From NCBI RefSeq assembly GCF_030268065.1, contig NZ_BSDD01000006.1, positions 62,001 through 126,000 on the forward strand: a stretch of DNA of 64,000 nucleotides. The letters run 5' to 3'. Made by a program: the position numbers and the translations under genes. This document shows, in pieces, positions 36,949-46,139 of the stretch (positions are counted from its first letter, which is position 1; each line of letters starts with the position of its first letter). Source of the stretch: Geothrix rubra (GTDB lineage: Bacteria; Acidobacteriota; Holophagae; Holophagales; Holophagaceae). Under the pieces are notes generated by a model that did not search any database, was not told where the DNA came from, and saw nothing but the letters and a program-made list of their open reading frames with translations.

Positions 36949-37590
36949 ATGGACCTGATCTCGGGCATGGGCCTCCCCGGCGGCCGGGCGGTCCTCGCCT
37001 ACCTGGGCGGCGGTGCGGCCATGCTCTGGGTGCTGGCCCGGGCCCGGCGCTCCTTCTGGCTGATCTCCCTCCTGGCGCTGCCCGGGACCCTCTGCCACGA
37101 GCTCTGCCACTGGACCGTGGGCCGCCTGCTCAATGGCCGTCCCGTCCGCTTCACGGTGGTCCCGCGGCGCGAAGGGCGCGGCTTCGTGCTGGGGGCGGTG
37201 GCCTTCTCGAATGTGCGTTGGTACAACGCCTTCTTCATCGGGCTGGCGCCCCTCCTGCTGCTTCCCGGGGCCTACGGCCTCTTCCTCTGGCGCCTGGGGC
37301 ACGCCGGCGCCTTCGGATGGCCTGAGCTGGGGCTGGTGTTCCTCCTGGCCAACCTGGTCTTCGCGGCCGTCCCGTCCGGCCAGGATCTCCGCCTCGCCGC
37401 CCGGTCCCCGTTCGGCTGGCTGCTCCTGGCCGGGGCGCTGGCCTGGGGGTGGGGGCGCCTGACGCGGAAGGGGGCACCGGCTGGCATGGATCGCGGCGGG
37501 CCCGCCGCTTCCGGTCGCTGGACCGCGGGGAGGGTCAGGGGGCTCCGGCCCGGATGCATTCCTTCGCGCGCGGAGTCATGGCGCGGCTGA
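36949..37590 (+). CDS. membrane M50-like zinc metalloprotease
   Basis: The 213-residue membrane protein has the zinc motif HELCH at residues 50-54 inside a hydrophobic helix, as in site-2-protease (M50) family members. About five helices are predicted. The second NPDG-like motif of M50 is not clear, so this may be a reduced member. It is convergent with the LytTR gene and the reading frames overlap by 56 bp (37535-37590). The last 40 residues are Arg/Gly-rich and may be less constrained. The start at 36949 is chosen because residues upstream are non-membrane and compositionally spurious. Confidence 0.7.
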   Translation: MDLISGMGLPGGRAVLAYLGGGAAMLWVLARARRSFWLISLLALPGTLCHELCHWTVGRLLNGRPVRFTVVPRREGRGFVLGAVAFSNVRWYNAFFIGLAPLLLLPGAYGLFLWRLGHAGAFGWPELGLVFLLANLVFAAVPSGQDLRLAARSPFGWLLLAGALAWGWGRLTRKGAPAGMDRGGPAASGRWTAGRVRGLRPGCIPSRAESWRG

Positions 37591-38275
37591 CCAGCAGTTC
37601 CACCTTGGGCGCCACCATCACCTTGATGCGGCCCACCGAGGCGGGGCGGATGCCCTTGACCATCTTGGGGCGGAGCAGCAGGTGGCGCTGGATCCGCAGC
37701 AGGCCGTCCTCCGGAAAGGCCTGCTCGACCTCCGCGAGCGCGGCCCAGCGCGTCAGGTAGCGGTTCTGGCCCCGGCAGGCCCACACGCGATCGTTCTCCA
37801 GCTCGAAGTGGGTGACGAGGTCCAGCTCCATGTAGATCTCGCCATCCCCGGCCCGGATGGGGAAACGGACAGGCGGCGGCAGGAGGGTCTTGAGCTCGGA
37901 GGGGCTGAGGGGGCGGACCAGGCGATCCCGGAGGCGCTGCAGGCACTTCTCGAGCCGGTCTTCGAACACGGGCTTCAGCAGGTAGTCCACCGCCGCGAGT
38001 TCGAAGGCGCGGACGGCATAGGAGGAGAAGGCCGTCACGAAGACCACGGGCGGTCCGTCGGGGACCTCGGCCAGCACCTCCATCCCGCTGAGGCCGGGCA
38101 TCTGGATGTCCAGGAAGATGACATCCACCGGCTCCGGGTCCTTCAGCCAGTGGAGAAGGGACACGCCGTCCCCGAGCTCGCCGACCACCTCGCATTCGGC
38201 TTCCTTGAGGAGGCGGGAGAGGCGCTCCCGCGCCAGCGGCTCGTCATCGACGACCAGGGTTCTCAACGGTTTCAT
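37535..38275 (-). CDS. LytTR-family response regulator
   Basis: The 246-residue regulator has a receiver domain (residues 1-120: acidic D10-D11, phospho-acceptor D56 in IFLDIQMPG, Lys in DYLLKP) and a LytTR DNA-binding domain (about 140-245, RWAALAEVEQAF, LLRIQRHLLL). LytTR proteins bind two 10-bp direct repeats about 12 bp apart. Its start lies inside the kinase gene (32-nt overlap), so they are coupled. A matching LytTR box stands upstream of the small peptide gene at 39534. Likely the regulator of the RiPP locus. Confidence 0.95.
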   Translation of the reverse strand: MKPLRTLVVDDEPLARERLSRLLKEAECEVVGELGDGVSLLHWLKDPEPVDVIFLDIQMPGLSGMEVLAEVPDGPPVVFVTAFSSYAVRAFELAAVDYLLKPVFEDRLEKCLQRLRDRLVRPLSPSELKTLLPPPVRFPIRAGDGEIYMELDLVTHFELENDRVWACRGQNRYLTRWAALAEVEQAFPEDGLLRIQRHLLLRPKMVKGIRPASVGRIKVMVAPKVELLVSRAMTPRAKECIRAGAP

Positions 38276-39419
38276 GCCAGCATTCTACTTGGGTCGCCTC
38301 CAGCCGGATGCAGGCGAGGGTGCCCTGGCCCGAAGGGCCGATGGTCAGGGTGGCATCCGAGCCGAAGTGGAGGGAGAGCCGGGACCGCAGGTTCTTGACG
38401 CCGATGCCGCCGCCCGCCACGGCCTCCTTGAAGGGCATTCCGGAATTCCAGACCTCCAGGAGGACGGCTCCCCCCTCGAGCCGGGCCCGCAGCACCAGGT
38501 CCCCACCGGGCACGCTCGGCGCGATCCCGTGCTTGATGGCATTCTCCACCAGCGGCTGGAGGAGGAGGGGCGGGACCTCGAAGGCATCCAGGGCCGGGTC
38601 CCACTCCCAGGTGACCCTCAGCCGCGGGCCCAGGCGGATGGCCTCCAGGGCCAGGTAATCCGCCACGACCTTCCGCTCCTCCCGGAGGGGCAGGCGCACA
38701 TGCTCCGAGGCCTGGAGGAGGTTGCGCAGGAGGTCGGAGAGGTGCCGGATGGCCCGCTCGGCGGCCTTGGCGTCCTTGTGGACGAGCTCCGCCAACCCGT
38801 TCAGTGCATTGAACAGCACATGGGGGTGGATCTGGCTCTGGAGCAGCCGGTTCTTGGCGATCTGGGCCTCGGCTTCGGAGGCCTCCCGGCGCTCCTCGGA
38901 GTGGGCCCGGGCCGCGATCAATCCACCGACGATCATCATGCCGGGGCCCACCAGCGAGGTGTAGAGGTTGATGACCTTGCCCAGGCTGAAGTGCACGCCC
39001 CCCTTGGCCAGGAGCCAGCCGTCGAAGAGGGGGAGCAGGACCGCAGCCGTTTCACAGGTGACCAGCGAGAGGACGAATCCAAGGATGAACCGCCAGGGCG
39101 GGGCCATCCGCCTGGGCAGGATCCAGGGCAGGGGGGCCAGGAACGCGAAGGCGCCGATGTGGGTGAGGGGCGCCGACAACGCACTGGCCCACCACCAGGG
39201 GGCGTCGAGGCGGTGGGCCGCCCAGAGCCCGTAGGCCAGGAATCCGACCCACAGGAGGTAGGTGACACCCATGACGCGCCAGTTCCTGGCCAGGGGGAAC
39301 CAGGCCTTCCACGGGTCGGATTGTTCGAAGATCGCATCGCTCCAGGTCTCGGCTGCCTCCAAGGGGCGGTCAGTCGAGCGTCGTGAAGGACGTGGTGAGG
39401 GAGGGTTCCCAGCGCTCAC
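38244..39419 (-). CDS. LytS-type sensor histidine kinase
   Basis: The 391-residue kinase has about five TM helices (residues 50-170), a short coiled coil, then the LytS-type dimer/phospho-acceptor segment QSQIHPHVLFNALNGLAEL (His at about 198-200). The ATPase domain (LVENAIKHGIAPS; GGGIGVKNLRSRL) follows. The best in-frame start upstream of the first helix is the GTG at 39419, which lies inside the 54-residue peptide gene (50-nt overlap). An ATG at 39272 would remove only the short cytoplasmic N-terminus. It pairs with the LytTR regulator and may sense the neighbouring peptide. Confidence 0.93.
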   Translation of the reverse strand: MSAGNPPSPRPSRRSTDRPLEAAETWSDAIFEQSDPWKAWFPLARNWRVMGVTYLLWVGFLAYGLWAAHRLDAPWWWASALSAPLTHIGAFAFLAPLPWILPRRMAPPWRFILGFVLSLVTCETAAVLLPLFDGWLLAKGGVHFSLGKVINLYTSLVGPGMMIVGGLIAARAHSEERREASEAEAQIAKNRLLQSQIHPHVLFNALNGLAELVHKDAKAAERAIRHLSDLLRNLLQASEHVRLPLREERKVVADYLALEAIRLGPRLRVTWEWDPALDAFEVPPLLLQPLVENAIKHGIAPSVPGGDLVLRARLEGGAVLLEVWNSGMPFKEAVAGGGIGVKNLRSRLSLHFGSDATLTIGPSGQGTLACIRLEATQVECWHETVENPGRR

Positions 39420-39534
39420 CGGGGCGCCTCGGATCCTGGCCCTGGGTGGGGGCCGGGACGGCCCGGTTCAGCGCCGCGCTCATGCTGCTGGACTGCTGGA
39501 TGGATTCCTTCCGGAAGGTGAGGCTGGTGTTCAT
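39370..39534 (-). CDS. candidate RiPP precursor peptide (54 residues)
   Basis: A short gene with ATG at 39534, GGGAG before it, and TGA at 39370. The N-terminus (SLTFRKESIQQ...MSAAL) resembles the leader pattern of class I-type lanthipeptide precursors, L-x-F/L-x-K-E-x-I followed by a Met-rich helix. The C-terminal part ends PSLTTSFTTLD, rich in Ser/Thr and with no Cys. It is divergent from a full-length LanB dehydratase gene 198 bp away and its end overlaps a LytS kinase gene. The call rests on leader look, size and context. A chance frame cannot be excluded. Confidence 0.6.
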   Translation of the reverse strand: MNTSLTFRKESIQQSSSMSAALNRAVPAPTQGQDPRRPGERWEPSLTTSFTTLD

Positions 39535-39607
39535 GGGAGCTCCCAGGTAGCGCCTCGGGGCGCAACCCAGGTTTTGAACCCTGAGGGGACGGGGACCAAC
39601 CGCTTTC

Positions 39608-39639
39608 CATGAACGGTATGTAAGCACACCTTCAACCGT
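39608..39639 (-). promoter_or_regulatory. LytTR-type direct-repeat binding site
   Basis: On the minus strand, ACGGTTGAAG and ACCGTTCATG are separated by exactly 12 bp. The second fits the LytTR consensus (W-M-M-GTT-N-R-Y-K) fully and the first at eight of ten positions. It lies 74 bp before the precursor ATG and 94 bp before the LanB ATG, a place suited to activation of the precursor gene. A further GCGGTT half-site follows. Confidence 0.55.
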
Positions 39640-39732
39640 TGGGCCCTCACGGCACCACCATTCGGGGATTCCGGCCCCTGCTGGATCAGGGGATGCTCTC
39701 CTGGAACGAACCCTCGAGAAAGCGCCCGGTAC

Positions 39733-42700
39733 ATGCCGCCTTCACCCTCCTGCCAAGCCGCTGGATTTTTCGTCCTCCGCAGCCCGGCCCTGCCGCTGGA
39801 TGCGCTCCGCCCCCGAGCTTCCGCGCCAGCGGCGGGAGACGGCGACCTGGAGCGGGATCGGCGCACGCTGCTCGAATGCCTCCGGACGCGGGCGCGGCAG
39901 GCCGGCGTCCGGGAGGCCCTCGCCCTGGCCTCGCCGGATCTCGCGGGACGGGTGGGGGCCTGGCTGGACGGCGCGCTGGAGGGCGCCGACGCCCGCGGGG
40001 TGGAGCGGTCCCTCCTGAAATACCTGAGCCGCATGAGCCATCGCGCCACGCCTTTCGGCCTCTTCGCGGCCGTTTCCACAGGCACGTGGGGGGTGGCCAG
40101 CCGCCTCGAGGTGGGCCCGTGGCTCGACTGCCGCAAGGCGGTGCGGCTGGACTGGGGCGTCCTGGAGCGCCTGGTGGACCACCTGGAGCGGGACCCCGCC
40201 CTCCGGTCCGGGCTGGCCTTCCGCCCCAACACGAGCCTCCATGCCTTCGGGGGCTGGTATCGGTACCTGGAGCGCCGGGAGCAGGCCGGGCACGGGCGGA
40301 CCTACCACCTGGAGGCCGTGGAGGCCACGCCCCACCTCGACTTCGTGCTCGGGCAGGCCGAGGCGGAGCTCCCCCTCGAGGAACTGGCGGTCCGCCTGGC
40401 CCGCCATGCCGGCGTGGCCCCGGCCGCCGCCCGCATGTTCCTCGACCGGGTCGTCGAGGCCCAGGTGCTCTGCAGCGCCCTTCACCCGCCCCTCACCAGT
40501 CCCGACCCGGTGGGCCATGTGGCGGCCCTGCTGCGGGCCCGCGCGGCCACGGCCCCCGCCGCCGCGCCGCTGGCCGCCCTGGGTTCGCAGCTGGAAGCCC
40601 TGCAGGGGGCGCCCCTCGGCTCGCATCCGGAGGGCTACCGCGCCCAGGTGCCGGCCCTGGAGCACCTGGAGATCCCCTCCGGCACCCGGGACGTGCTGCA
40701 GGTCGATCTCTACCGGCCCGCGCCGGAGCTGACGCTGTCGGACCGGGTCCGGCGGGCCCTCGAGGAGGGGGCCGAGACCCTCCGGCGCCTGACGCAGCCC
40801 CCGGTCGAAGGGCCCCTGGACCGGTTCCGGACGGCCTTCACCGCGCGGTACGAGGCACGGTGGATGCCGCTCCTGGACGTGCTCGACGAGGAGAGCGGGA
40901 TCGGCTTCGACGGGGCGCCGCCCATGGACGAGCCCCTGCTGGAGGGCCTGCCCCTCCAGCGCCCGGTCCCACCCCGGGGGCTGACGCCGCGGGACCACTA
41001 CCTGATGGCCCGGCTGTCCGCGTGGCAGGGCGGGCGGGTCTGGGAGCTGGGGGCCGAGGATCTCGAGGCGCTGGCGAACCCGGATCCTCCGCCCTTCCCG
41101 TCCTCCTTTGCCGCCCTGGCCTGCCTGGCGGCCCCGGATCCGGCAGCCCTGGACCGGGGGGCGTTCCAGTTCTGGATGGAGCATTACTCGGGGCCCACGG
41201 CGGCGCGGTGGCTCGGGCGGTTCGCCGCCGGCGACCCCGGCCTGGAGGAGGCGCTCCGGCACCACCTGCGGAAGGAGGAGGCCGCGCGCCCCGAGGCGGT
41301 GTTCGCCGAGGTGGTGCATGTGCCCGAGGGCCGCATGGGCAATGTGCTGGCCCGGCCCGCCCTCCGGGACTACGAGATCCCCTTCCTCGCCGCTTCAGGG
41401 GTGTCCGAGGAGCGGACCCTCCCGCCGTCGGATCTCCTGGTGACGGTGCGGGGCGGCCGGGTGTGGCTGGCCTCGGCCCGGCTCGGGCGGGAGGTGGTTC
41501 CCCGCCTCTCCTCGGCGCACAATTTCCAGCGCGGGCCCGCCGTCTACCGGTTCCTGGCGCACCTGCAGGACCAGGACGGCCGCCCGGGCGGCTGGTCCTG
41601 GGGGGCCCTCGCGGACCAGCCCTTCCTCCCGCGGGTCGTCCGCGGGCGGCACGTCCTCTGCCGGGCCCGCTGGCGGGTGGAGGCCCGCGAGCTGAAGGAG
41701 GCCCAGGCGGATGCCGGCCAGGGCGCCTGGGGGGCCCTCCAGGCCCTGCGGGCCCGCCGGGGGCTGCCCCGCTTCGTCCAGCTGACCGATGCGGATCACA
41801 GCCTGCGGGTGGACCTGGACCAGGTCCTCGGGGTGGAGACGCTGCACCAGCTCGTGGCGAACCGGCCCGCCTTCACCCTCACGGAAGGCTTCCCGGACCC
41901 CGACCAGGCCCTGGTCAGCTCGCCGGAGGGACGGTTCGCCCACGAACTGGTCATCCCCTTCGAGGCCGCCCCCGGGACCCGACCGGGAGGCCGCCCGCTT
42001 CCGCCGCGGTTCCCGGAGCCCGACGCACGGGCCTTCGCGCCGGGCTCGGAATGGCTCTACCTGAAGCTCTACTGCGGACCGGCCACCGCGGACCGCCTCC
42101 TGGTCGAGCTCGATCCCCTGCTCCGGGCCACCGGGGCGGAGGGGCTCTGGGACCGCTGGCACTTCCTGCGCTACCGCGATCCGGAGCCCCACCTGCGCCT
42201 CCGCTTCCACGGCCTCCCGGACCGGCTCCTGGCGGGCCTGCTGCCCCGGATCCACGGCCACCTGGAGGGGCCCCTGGCCCAGGGGCTCCTCTGGAAATGG
42301 CAGGTGGACACCTTCGCGCCTGAGCTGGAACGCTACGGCGGCCCGCTGGGCTTCGCGCTGGCCGAGGCGTGGTTCCACGACGACAGCCAGCGGACCCTGG
42401 ACCGGCTGGTGGCCGGCTTCCCGCCGGAGGCCCGCTGGCGGGCGGGGCTCCGGGACACGGATGCGATCTGGGCGGCCCTGGGGCTCGACCTTCCGGCCCG
42501 GAACGCCCTGGCCCTGGCCACCCGCGAGGCGTTCCGAAAGGAGTTCGGGGATACGGGAACGGGAAGCGCCCAGGCGGGAGCCAGGTTCAGGGGCCTGCGC
42601 CGGGAGCTGGAGGCGGACTTCCCCCAGCCCTCCGGGCCGCCTCCCCGGGAATTCCAGCGCCTGGCCCGGCTCCGGGAAGCCTTCGACCAGGGCCTGGTGC

Positions 42701-42849
42701 CGGCGGACCGGGCCACGGTCGCAGGGAGCCTGGCGCACATGCACCTCAACCGCCTGCTCCGGGCGAATCCCCGGGAGCACGAGTGGGTCCTCATGGAATT
42801 CCTGACCCGCCTCTACGGATCGCGCCTCGCCCGCCCCCCGGAGGCCTGA
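39733..42849 (+). CDS. lantibiotic dehydratase, LanB type (full length)
   Basis: The 1038-residue enzyme activates Ser/Thr side chains of a precursor peptide with glutamyl-tRNA and eliminates glutamate to give dehydroamino acids. The N-terminal LanB opening GFFVLRSPALPLDAL is at residues 11-25, and the hallmark SRMSHRATPFGLFAAVS at about 99-115. The C-terminal SpaB/thiopeptide-type elimination domain begins near residue 773 (WLYLKLYCGP) and includes RWHFLRYRDPEPHLRLRFHG at about 807-826. Both domains are in one chain, unlike split LanBs. No LanC, transporter or leader protease lies next to it. It is divergent from the 54-residue peptide. Confidence 0.92.
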   Translation: MPPSPSCQAAGFFVLRSPALPLDALRPRASAPAAGDGDLERDRRTLLECLRTRARQAGVREALALASPDLAGRVGAWLDGALEGADARGVERSLLKYLSRMSHRATPFGLFAAVSTGTWGVASRLEVGPWLDCRKAVRLDWGVLERLVDHLERDPALRSGLAFRPNTSLHAFGGWYRYLERREQAGHGRTYHLEAVEATPHLDFVLGQAEAELPLEELAVRLARHAGVAPAAARMFLDRVVEAQVLCSALHPPLTSPDPVGHVAALLRARAATAPAAAPLAALGSQLEALQGAPLGSHPEGYRAQVPALEHLEIPSGTRDVLQVDLYRPAPELTLSDRVRRALEEGAETLRRLTQPPVEGPLDRFRTAFTARYEARWMPLLDVLDEESGIGFDGAPPMDEPLLEGLPLQRPVPPRGLTPRDHYLMARLSAWQGGRVWELGAEDLEALANPDPPPFPSSFAALACLAAPDPAALDRGAFQFWMEHYSGPTAARWLGRFAAGDPGLEEALRHHLRKEEAARPEAVFAEVVHVPEGRMGNVLARPALRDYEIPFLAASGVSEERTLPPSDLLVTVRGGRVWLASARLGREVVPRLSSAHNFQRGPAVYRFLAHLQDQDGRPGGWSWGALADQPFLPRVVRGRHVLCRARWRVEARELKEAQADAGQGAWGALQALRARRGLPRFVQLTDADHSLRVDLDQVLGVETLHQLVANRPAFTLTEGFPDPDQALVSSPEGRFAHELVIPFEAAPGTRPGGRPLPPRFPEPDARAFAPGSEWLYLKLYCGPATADRLLVELDPLLRATGAEGLWDRWHFLRYRDPEPHLRLRFHGLPDRLLAGLLPRIHGHLEGPLAQGLLWKWQVDTFAPELERYGGPLGFALAEAWFHDDSQRTLDRLVAGFPPEARWRAGLRDTDAIWAALGLDLPARNALALATREAFRKEFGDTGTGSAQAGARFRGLRRELEADFPQPSGPPPREFQRLARLREAFDQGLVPADRATVAGSLAHMHLNRLLRANPREHEWVLMEFLTRLYGSRLARPPEA

Positions 42850-43024
42850 GGGCCGCCAGGCGGCGGCATCGGGATCCCCCCGCCTGCATCATCCGTTCGG
42901 ACAGGAAAAACCACCGTTCGGGGGAAGAATCCGGCCGGATCCCGGGAAAGGCCTAGGCTTCGCTCCATGCAGGGTTCATGGGGAGGCTCTTTTGTTGACG
43001 GCGGGCCCAGGCACAGGAGAAGGC

Positions 43025-43201
43025 ATGCCTGATGAATTGATGAGCCACGAGGCCGACGGCCAGGAACTCGTTCATGTCGATCAGATCCATGATTTGCGGG
43101 ACTGGGCCATCTACTTCAGCGTCTCCAAGGAGAAGCTCAAGGCGGCGGTGGCCGCCGTGGGTCCCCGGGTCGAGGACGTACGGCGCTACCTCGGAAAGTA
43201 G
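43025..43201 (+). CDS. DUF3606 small protein
   Basis: The 58-residue protein matches the DUF3606 pattern: acidic N-terminus, WAIYFSVSKEKLKAAVAAVGP (W...F-x-V-S/T-x-x-x-L-x-x-A-V-x-x-V-G-P), then a V-x-x-V-R-x-x-L end. The ATG at 43025 follows AGGAGA. It stands 9 bp before the KTSC gene and forms a small pair with it. No known biochemical role. Confidence 0.85.
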   Translation: MPDELMSHEADGQELVHVDQIHDLRDWAIYFSVSKEKLKAAVAAVGPRVEDVRRYLGK

Positions 43202-43210
43202 GAGGGCGGC

Positions 43211-43438
43211 ATGAGGCGCTACGGCGATCCCGCAGGCGATTCCCGCATCCGGGCGTTCGAATTCAGCGCGGACGGCATCACCGTCGAATTCCAGGATGGG
43301 GCCATCTACCGGTATGACCACGCGAACACCGGGCTGGCGAACATCCAGCAAATGAAGCAGCTGGCCCTGAGCGGCAAGGGGCTGAACCGGTACATCGACC
43401 GCTACGCCCGAAGGAACTACGCCCTGCGGCTCCGCTAG
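43211..43438 (+). CDS. KTSC-domain small protein
   Basis: The 75-residue protein carries a KTSC domain: SRIRAFEFSADGITVEFQDG, IYRYDHA, then GKGLNRYID. KTSC proteins are often adjacent to lysyl-tRNA synthetase or RNA-related genes, but the role is not settled. GGAGGGC before the ATG supports the start. It is the second gene of a pair with DUF3606. Confidence 0.85.
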   Translation: MRRYGDPAGDSRIRAFEFSADGITVEFQDGAIYRYDHANTGLANIQQMKQLALSGKGLNRYIDRYARRNYALRLR

Positions 43439-43465
43439 CCACACCGGGACCGGGGGGCCTGCGTC

Positions 43466-44452
43466 CTACTCCACGCCGGCTCCCGGGGCGGGTCCCGCCT
43501 GCTGGCGCAGCCTGGCCATGTCCCGGGTCGGGGCGCTGCCGAAGTAGCGCCCGTACTCGCGCGAGAACTGGGAGGGGCTCAGGTACCCCACCCGGCGGCC
43601 CGCGGTCCCCGCATCAAGCATCGTCATCAGCATGAGGCGCCGGGCCTCCTGGAGCCGGAGGGCCTTCTGGTACTGCAGGGGGCTCATGGACGTGATGGCC
43701 TTGAAGTGCTGGTGGAAGGAGGAGGGGCTCATGTGGGCCAGGGTGGCCAGCCGCTCGACATCCAGGGGCTGGTCGAAGTGGCCCTGCACCCAGGCCACGG
43801 CCTGGGCCACCCGCTGGATCCGGCTCTCCGCCTGGCCGATGAGGGCGACCCGCGGCCCCAGGGGGCTCCGCAGGAGGCGGAGGATGATCTCGTCGAGCAC
43901 GAGCGGGGCCAGCAGCTCCGCCTCTCCCGGTCGCCCCATGAGATCCATGAGCTGCACCATGGCGTTCATGACCCCGGCGTCAGCCCGGTCCACGCAGATG
44001 GCCCGGCCCGCCAGCCCCTTGGGCAGGCCATGGGGGAAGACCTTCGGGGCGAGCGCCGCGATCCGGGCCGGATCGAGGTCCACCCGCAGGCCGAGGAAGG
44101 GGGCGGCTGCGCTGGCCGCCGTCACCTGGGCCGCGATGGGGACGTCCACGGAGTAGACCAGCATGCGCGAGGCGTCGTACTCGAACAGGTCCCCCCCCAG
44201 CAGCACCCGCTTCACCCCCTGGGCCACGACGCAGAGCGACGGGCGGAGCACCCCGTGCGCCAGTTCCCGGTGGACGCGGGAGGTCCGGGTGACATGCACC
44301 CCGGGCACCCGCAGGTCGAAGCTGCCGTCGCTGGGGGCATGGGCCCTGAGCAGGTCGGCGAGCCTGGCCAGGTCGGGGGCGGGCCCGTCCGGGGCCGCGG
44401 CGCGAGGGGAGCTGGGATCCTGGGTCATGGCACGTCCGGTGGACTGTCGCAT
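43466..44452 (-). CDS. AraC-family transcriptional regulator
   Basis: The 328-residue protein has an AraC-type N-terminal ligand-binding domain (about 45-200: [27 protein letters not shown]) and two HTH motifs in the last 110 residues ([25 protein letters not shown]; the second at [22 protein letters not shown]). The start at 44452 has a weak ribosome site; the ATG at 44428 is an alternative. It follows the aldo/keto reductase by 17 bp on the same strand. This AraC_N plus reductase pairing is common, with the regulator controlling the reductase. Confidence 0.93.
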   Translation of the reverse strand: MRQSTGRAMTQDPSSPRAAAPDGPAPDLARLADLLRAHAPSDGSFDLRVPGVHVTRTSRVHRELAHGVLRPSLCVVAQGVKRVLLGGDLFEYDASRMLVYSVDVPIAAQVTAASAAAPFLGLRVDLDPARIAALAPKVFPHGLPKGLAGRAICVDRADAGVMNAMVQLMDLMGRPGEAELLAPLVLDEIILRLLRSPLGPRVALIGQAESRIQRVAQAVAWVQGHFDQPLDVERLATLAHMSPSSFHQHFKAITSMSPLQYQKALRLQEARRLMLMTMLDAGTAGRRVGYLSPSQFSREYGRYFGSAPTRDMARLRQQAGPAPGAGVE

Positions 44453-44469
44453 GCTGGGGTCTTCCTGGC

Positions 44470-45495
<1,026 letters not shown>

Positions 45496-45639
45496 TCAGG
45501 GGCTGGGAATGGCCGGCCGGGTTTCCGGCGCAGCCCCGTCCAAGCAGCGGCGCGCGACGGCATCCCCCGGCTTGAAACGGGTCGCCTGCGGCCCCACGGA
45601 CCCCACGCGGCCGACGATCTCGTGGCCTGAAACGTTCGT
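45496..45639 (-). pseudogene. remnant of zinc-dependent alcohol dehydrogenase
   Basis: Reading the minus strand from 45639 to a TGA at 45496 gives a peptide with [23 protein letters not shown] and RCLDG. That is the GroES-like N-terminal region of YahK/CAD-type zinc alcohol dehydrogenases (GHEIVG with its zinc-ligand His, Glu; FKPGD). Neither the true N-terminus nor the Rossmann domain is present, and the frame ends within 20 residues of the conserved part. A truncated relic is the best reading. Confidence 0.65.
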
Positions 45640-46139
45640 GGGCCTGTCTGTTTCTCCCGGGTGATGACGAAGGCGATCCTCCCGGGTGCTCCGAAGGGCG
45701 GGCGATCGGGAAGCGGGTGTCCCGCTCCGGTTGGGGTCTTCCAGGGCGGCCGATGGAGGAGGTGGGTGGCCGTGGGAAGGTGCGCTCGGAAGGTCCCGCC
45801 GGGAAGCCGGGACCTCCCGGGGGCAGGAAGAAGTCTAGGCGTCCCGGCTCCCCCGGGCTTGCCTGGAACTCCGAACGTTTAGCCGGATCCTCCAACCCGC
45901 CCCGGTGGGGGCAGGGCGGATCCCAGCGCTGGCAACAGGGGTCCGGGCAGGGCCTTCGGGGTCGCCACCCGACTCCGGGCCCGATCCAGGCGTGGACTTC
46001 GGAACGCTCCCGGCGGGGCGCAAGTTCCTCACAAATAAAGGGAAACGGCCGGTCGGCGGGATTTCACCGTCAAATCCAATTTTTGAGTTTTCTGGACGTT
46101 TCTTGTTGTAATGAAGAACGGCCGTCCCCGGAGACCCCC
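45640..46139. other. 500-bp stretch without recognisable gene
   Basis: Open frames here are GC-bias artefacts with Pro/Arg/Gly-rich composition and no family look. The last 120 bp turn AT-rich, with TTGAGT and TGTAAT about 18 bp apart, a possible promoter for the HTH gene. Nothing else seen. Confidence 0.5.

Noticed and set aside
39639-42323. 894-codon open frame on the plus strand in another frame of the LanB gene
   Set aside because: Gly/Pro/Arg-rich shadow; the LanB frame has all family motifs.
39733-42849. Thiopeptide or nisin-like cluster
   Set aside because: No cyclodehydratase, LanC, or Cys-containing precursor is visible; the LanB alone does not define these classes.
43211-43438. 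Second RiPP precursor
   Set aside because: It matches the KTSC domain pattern along its whole length.
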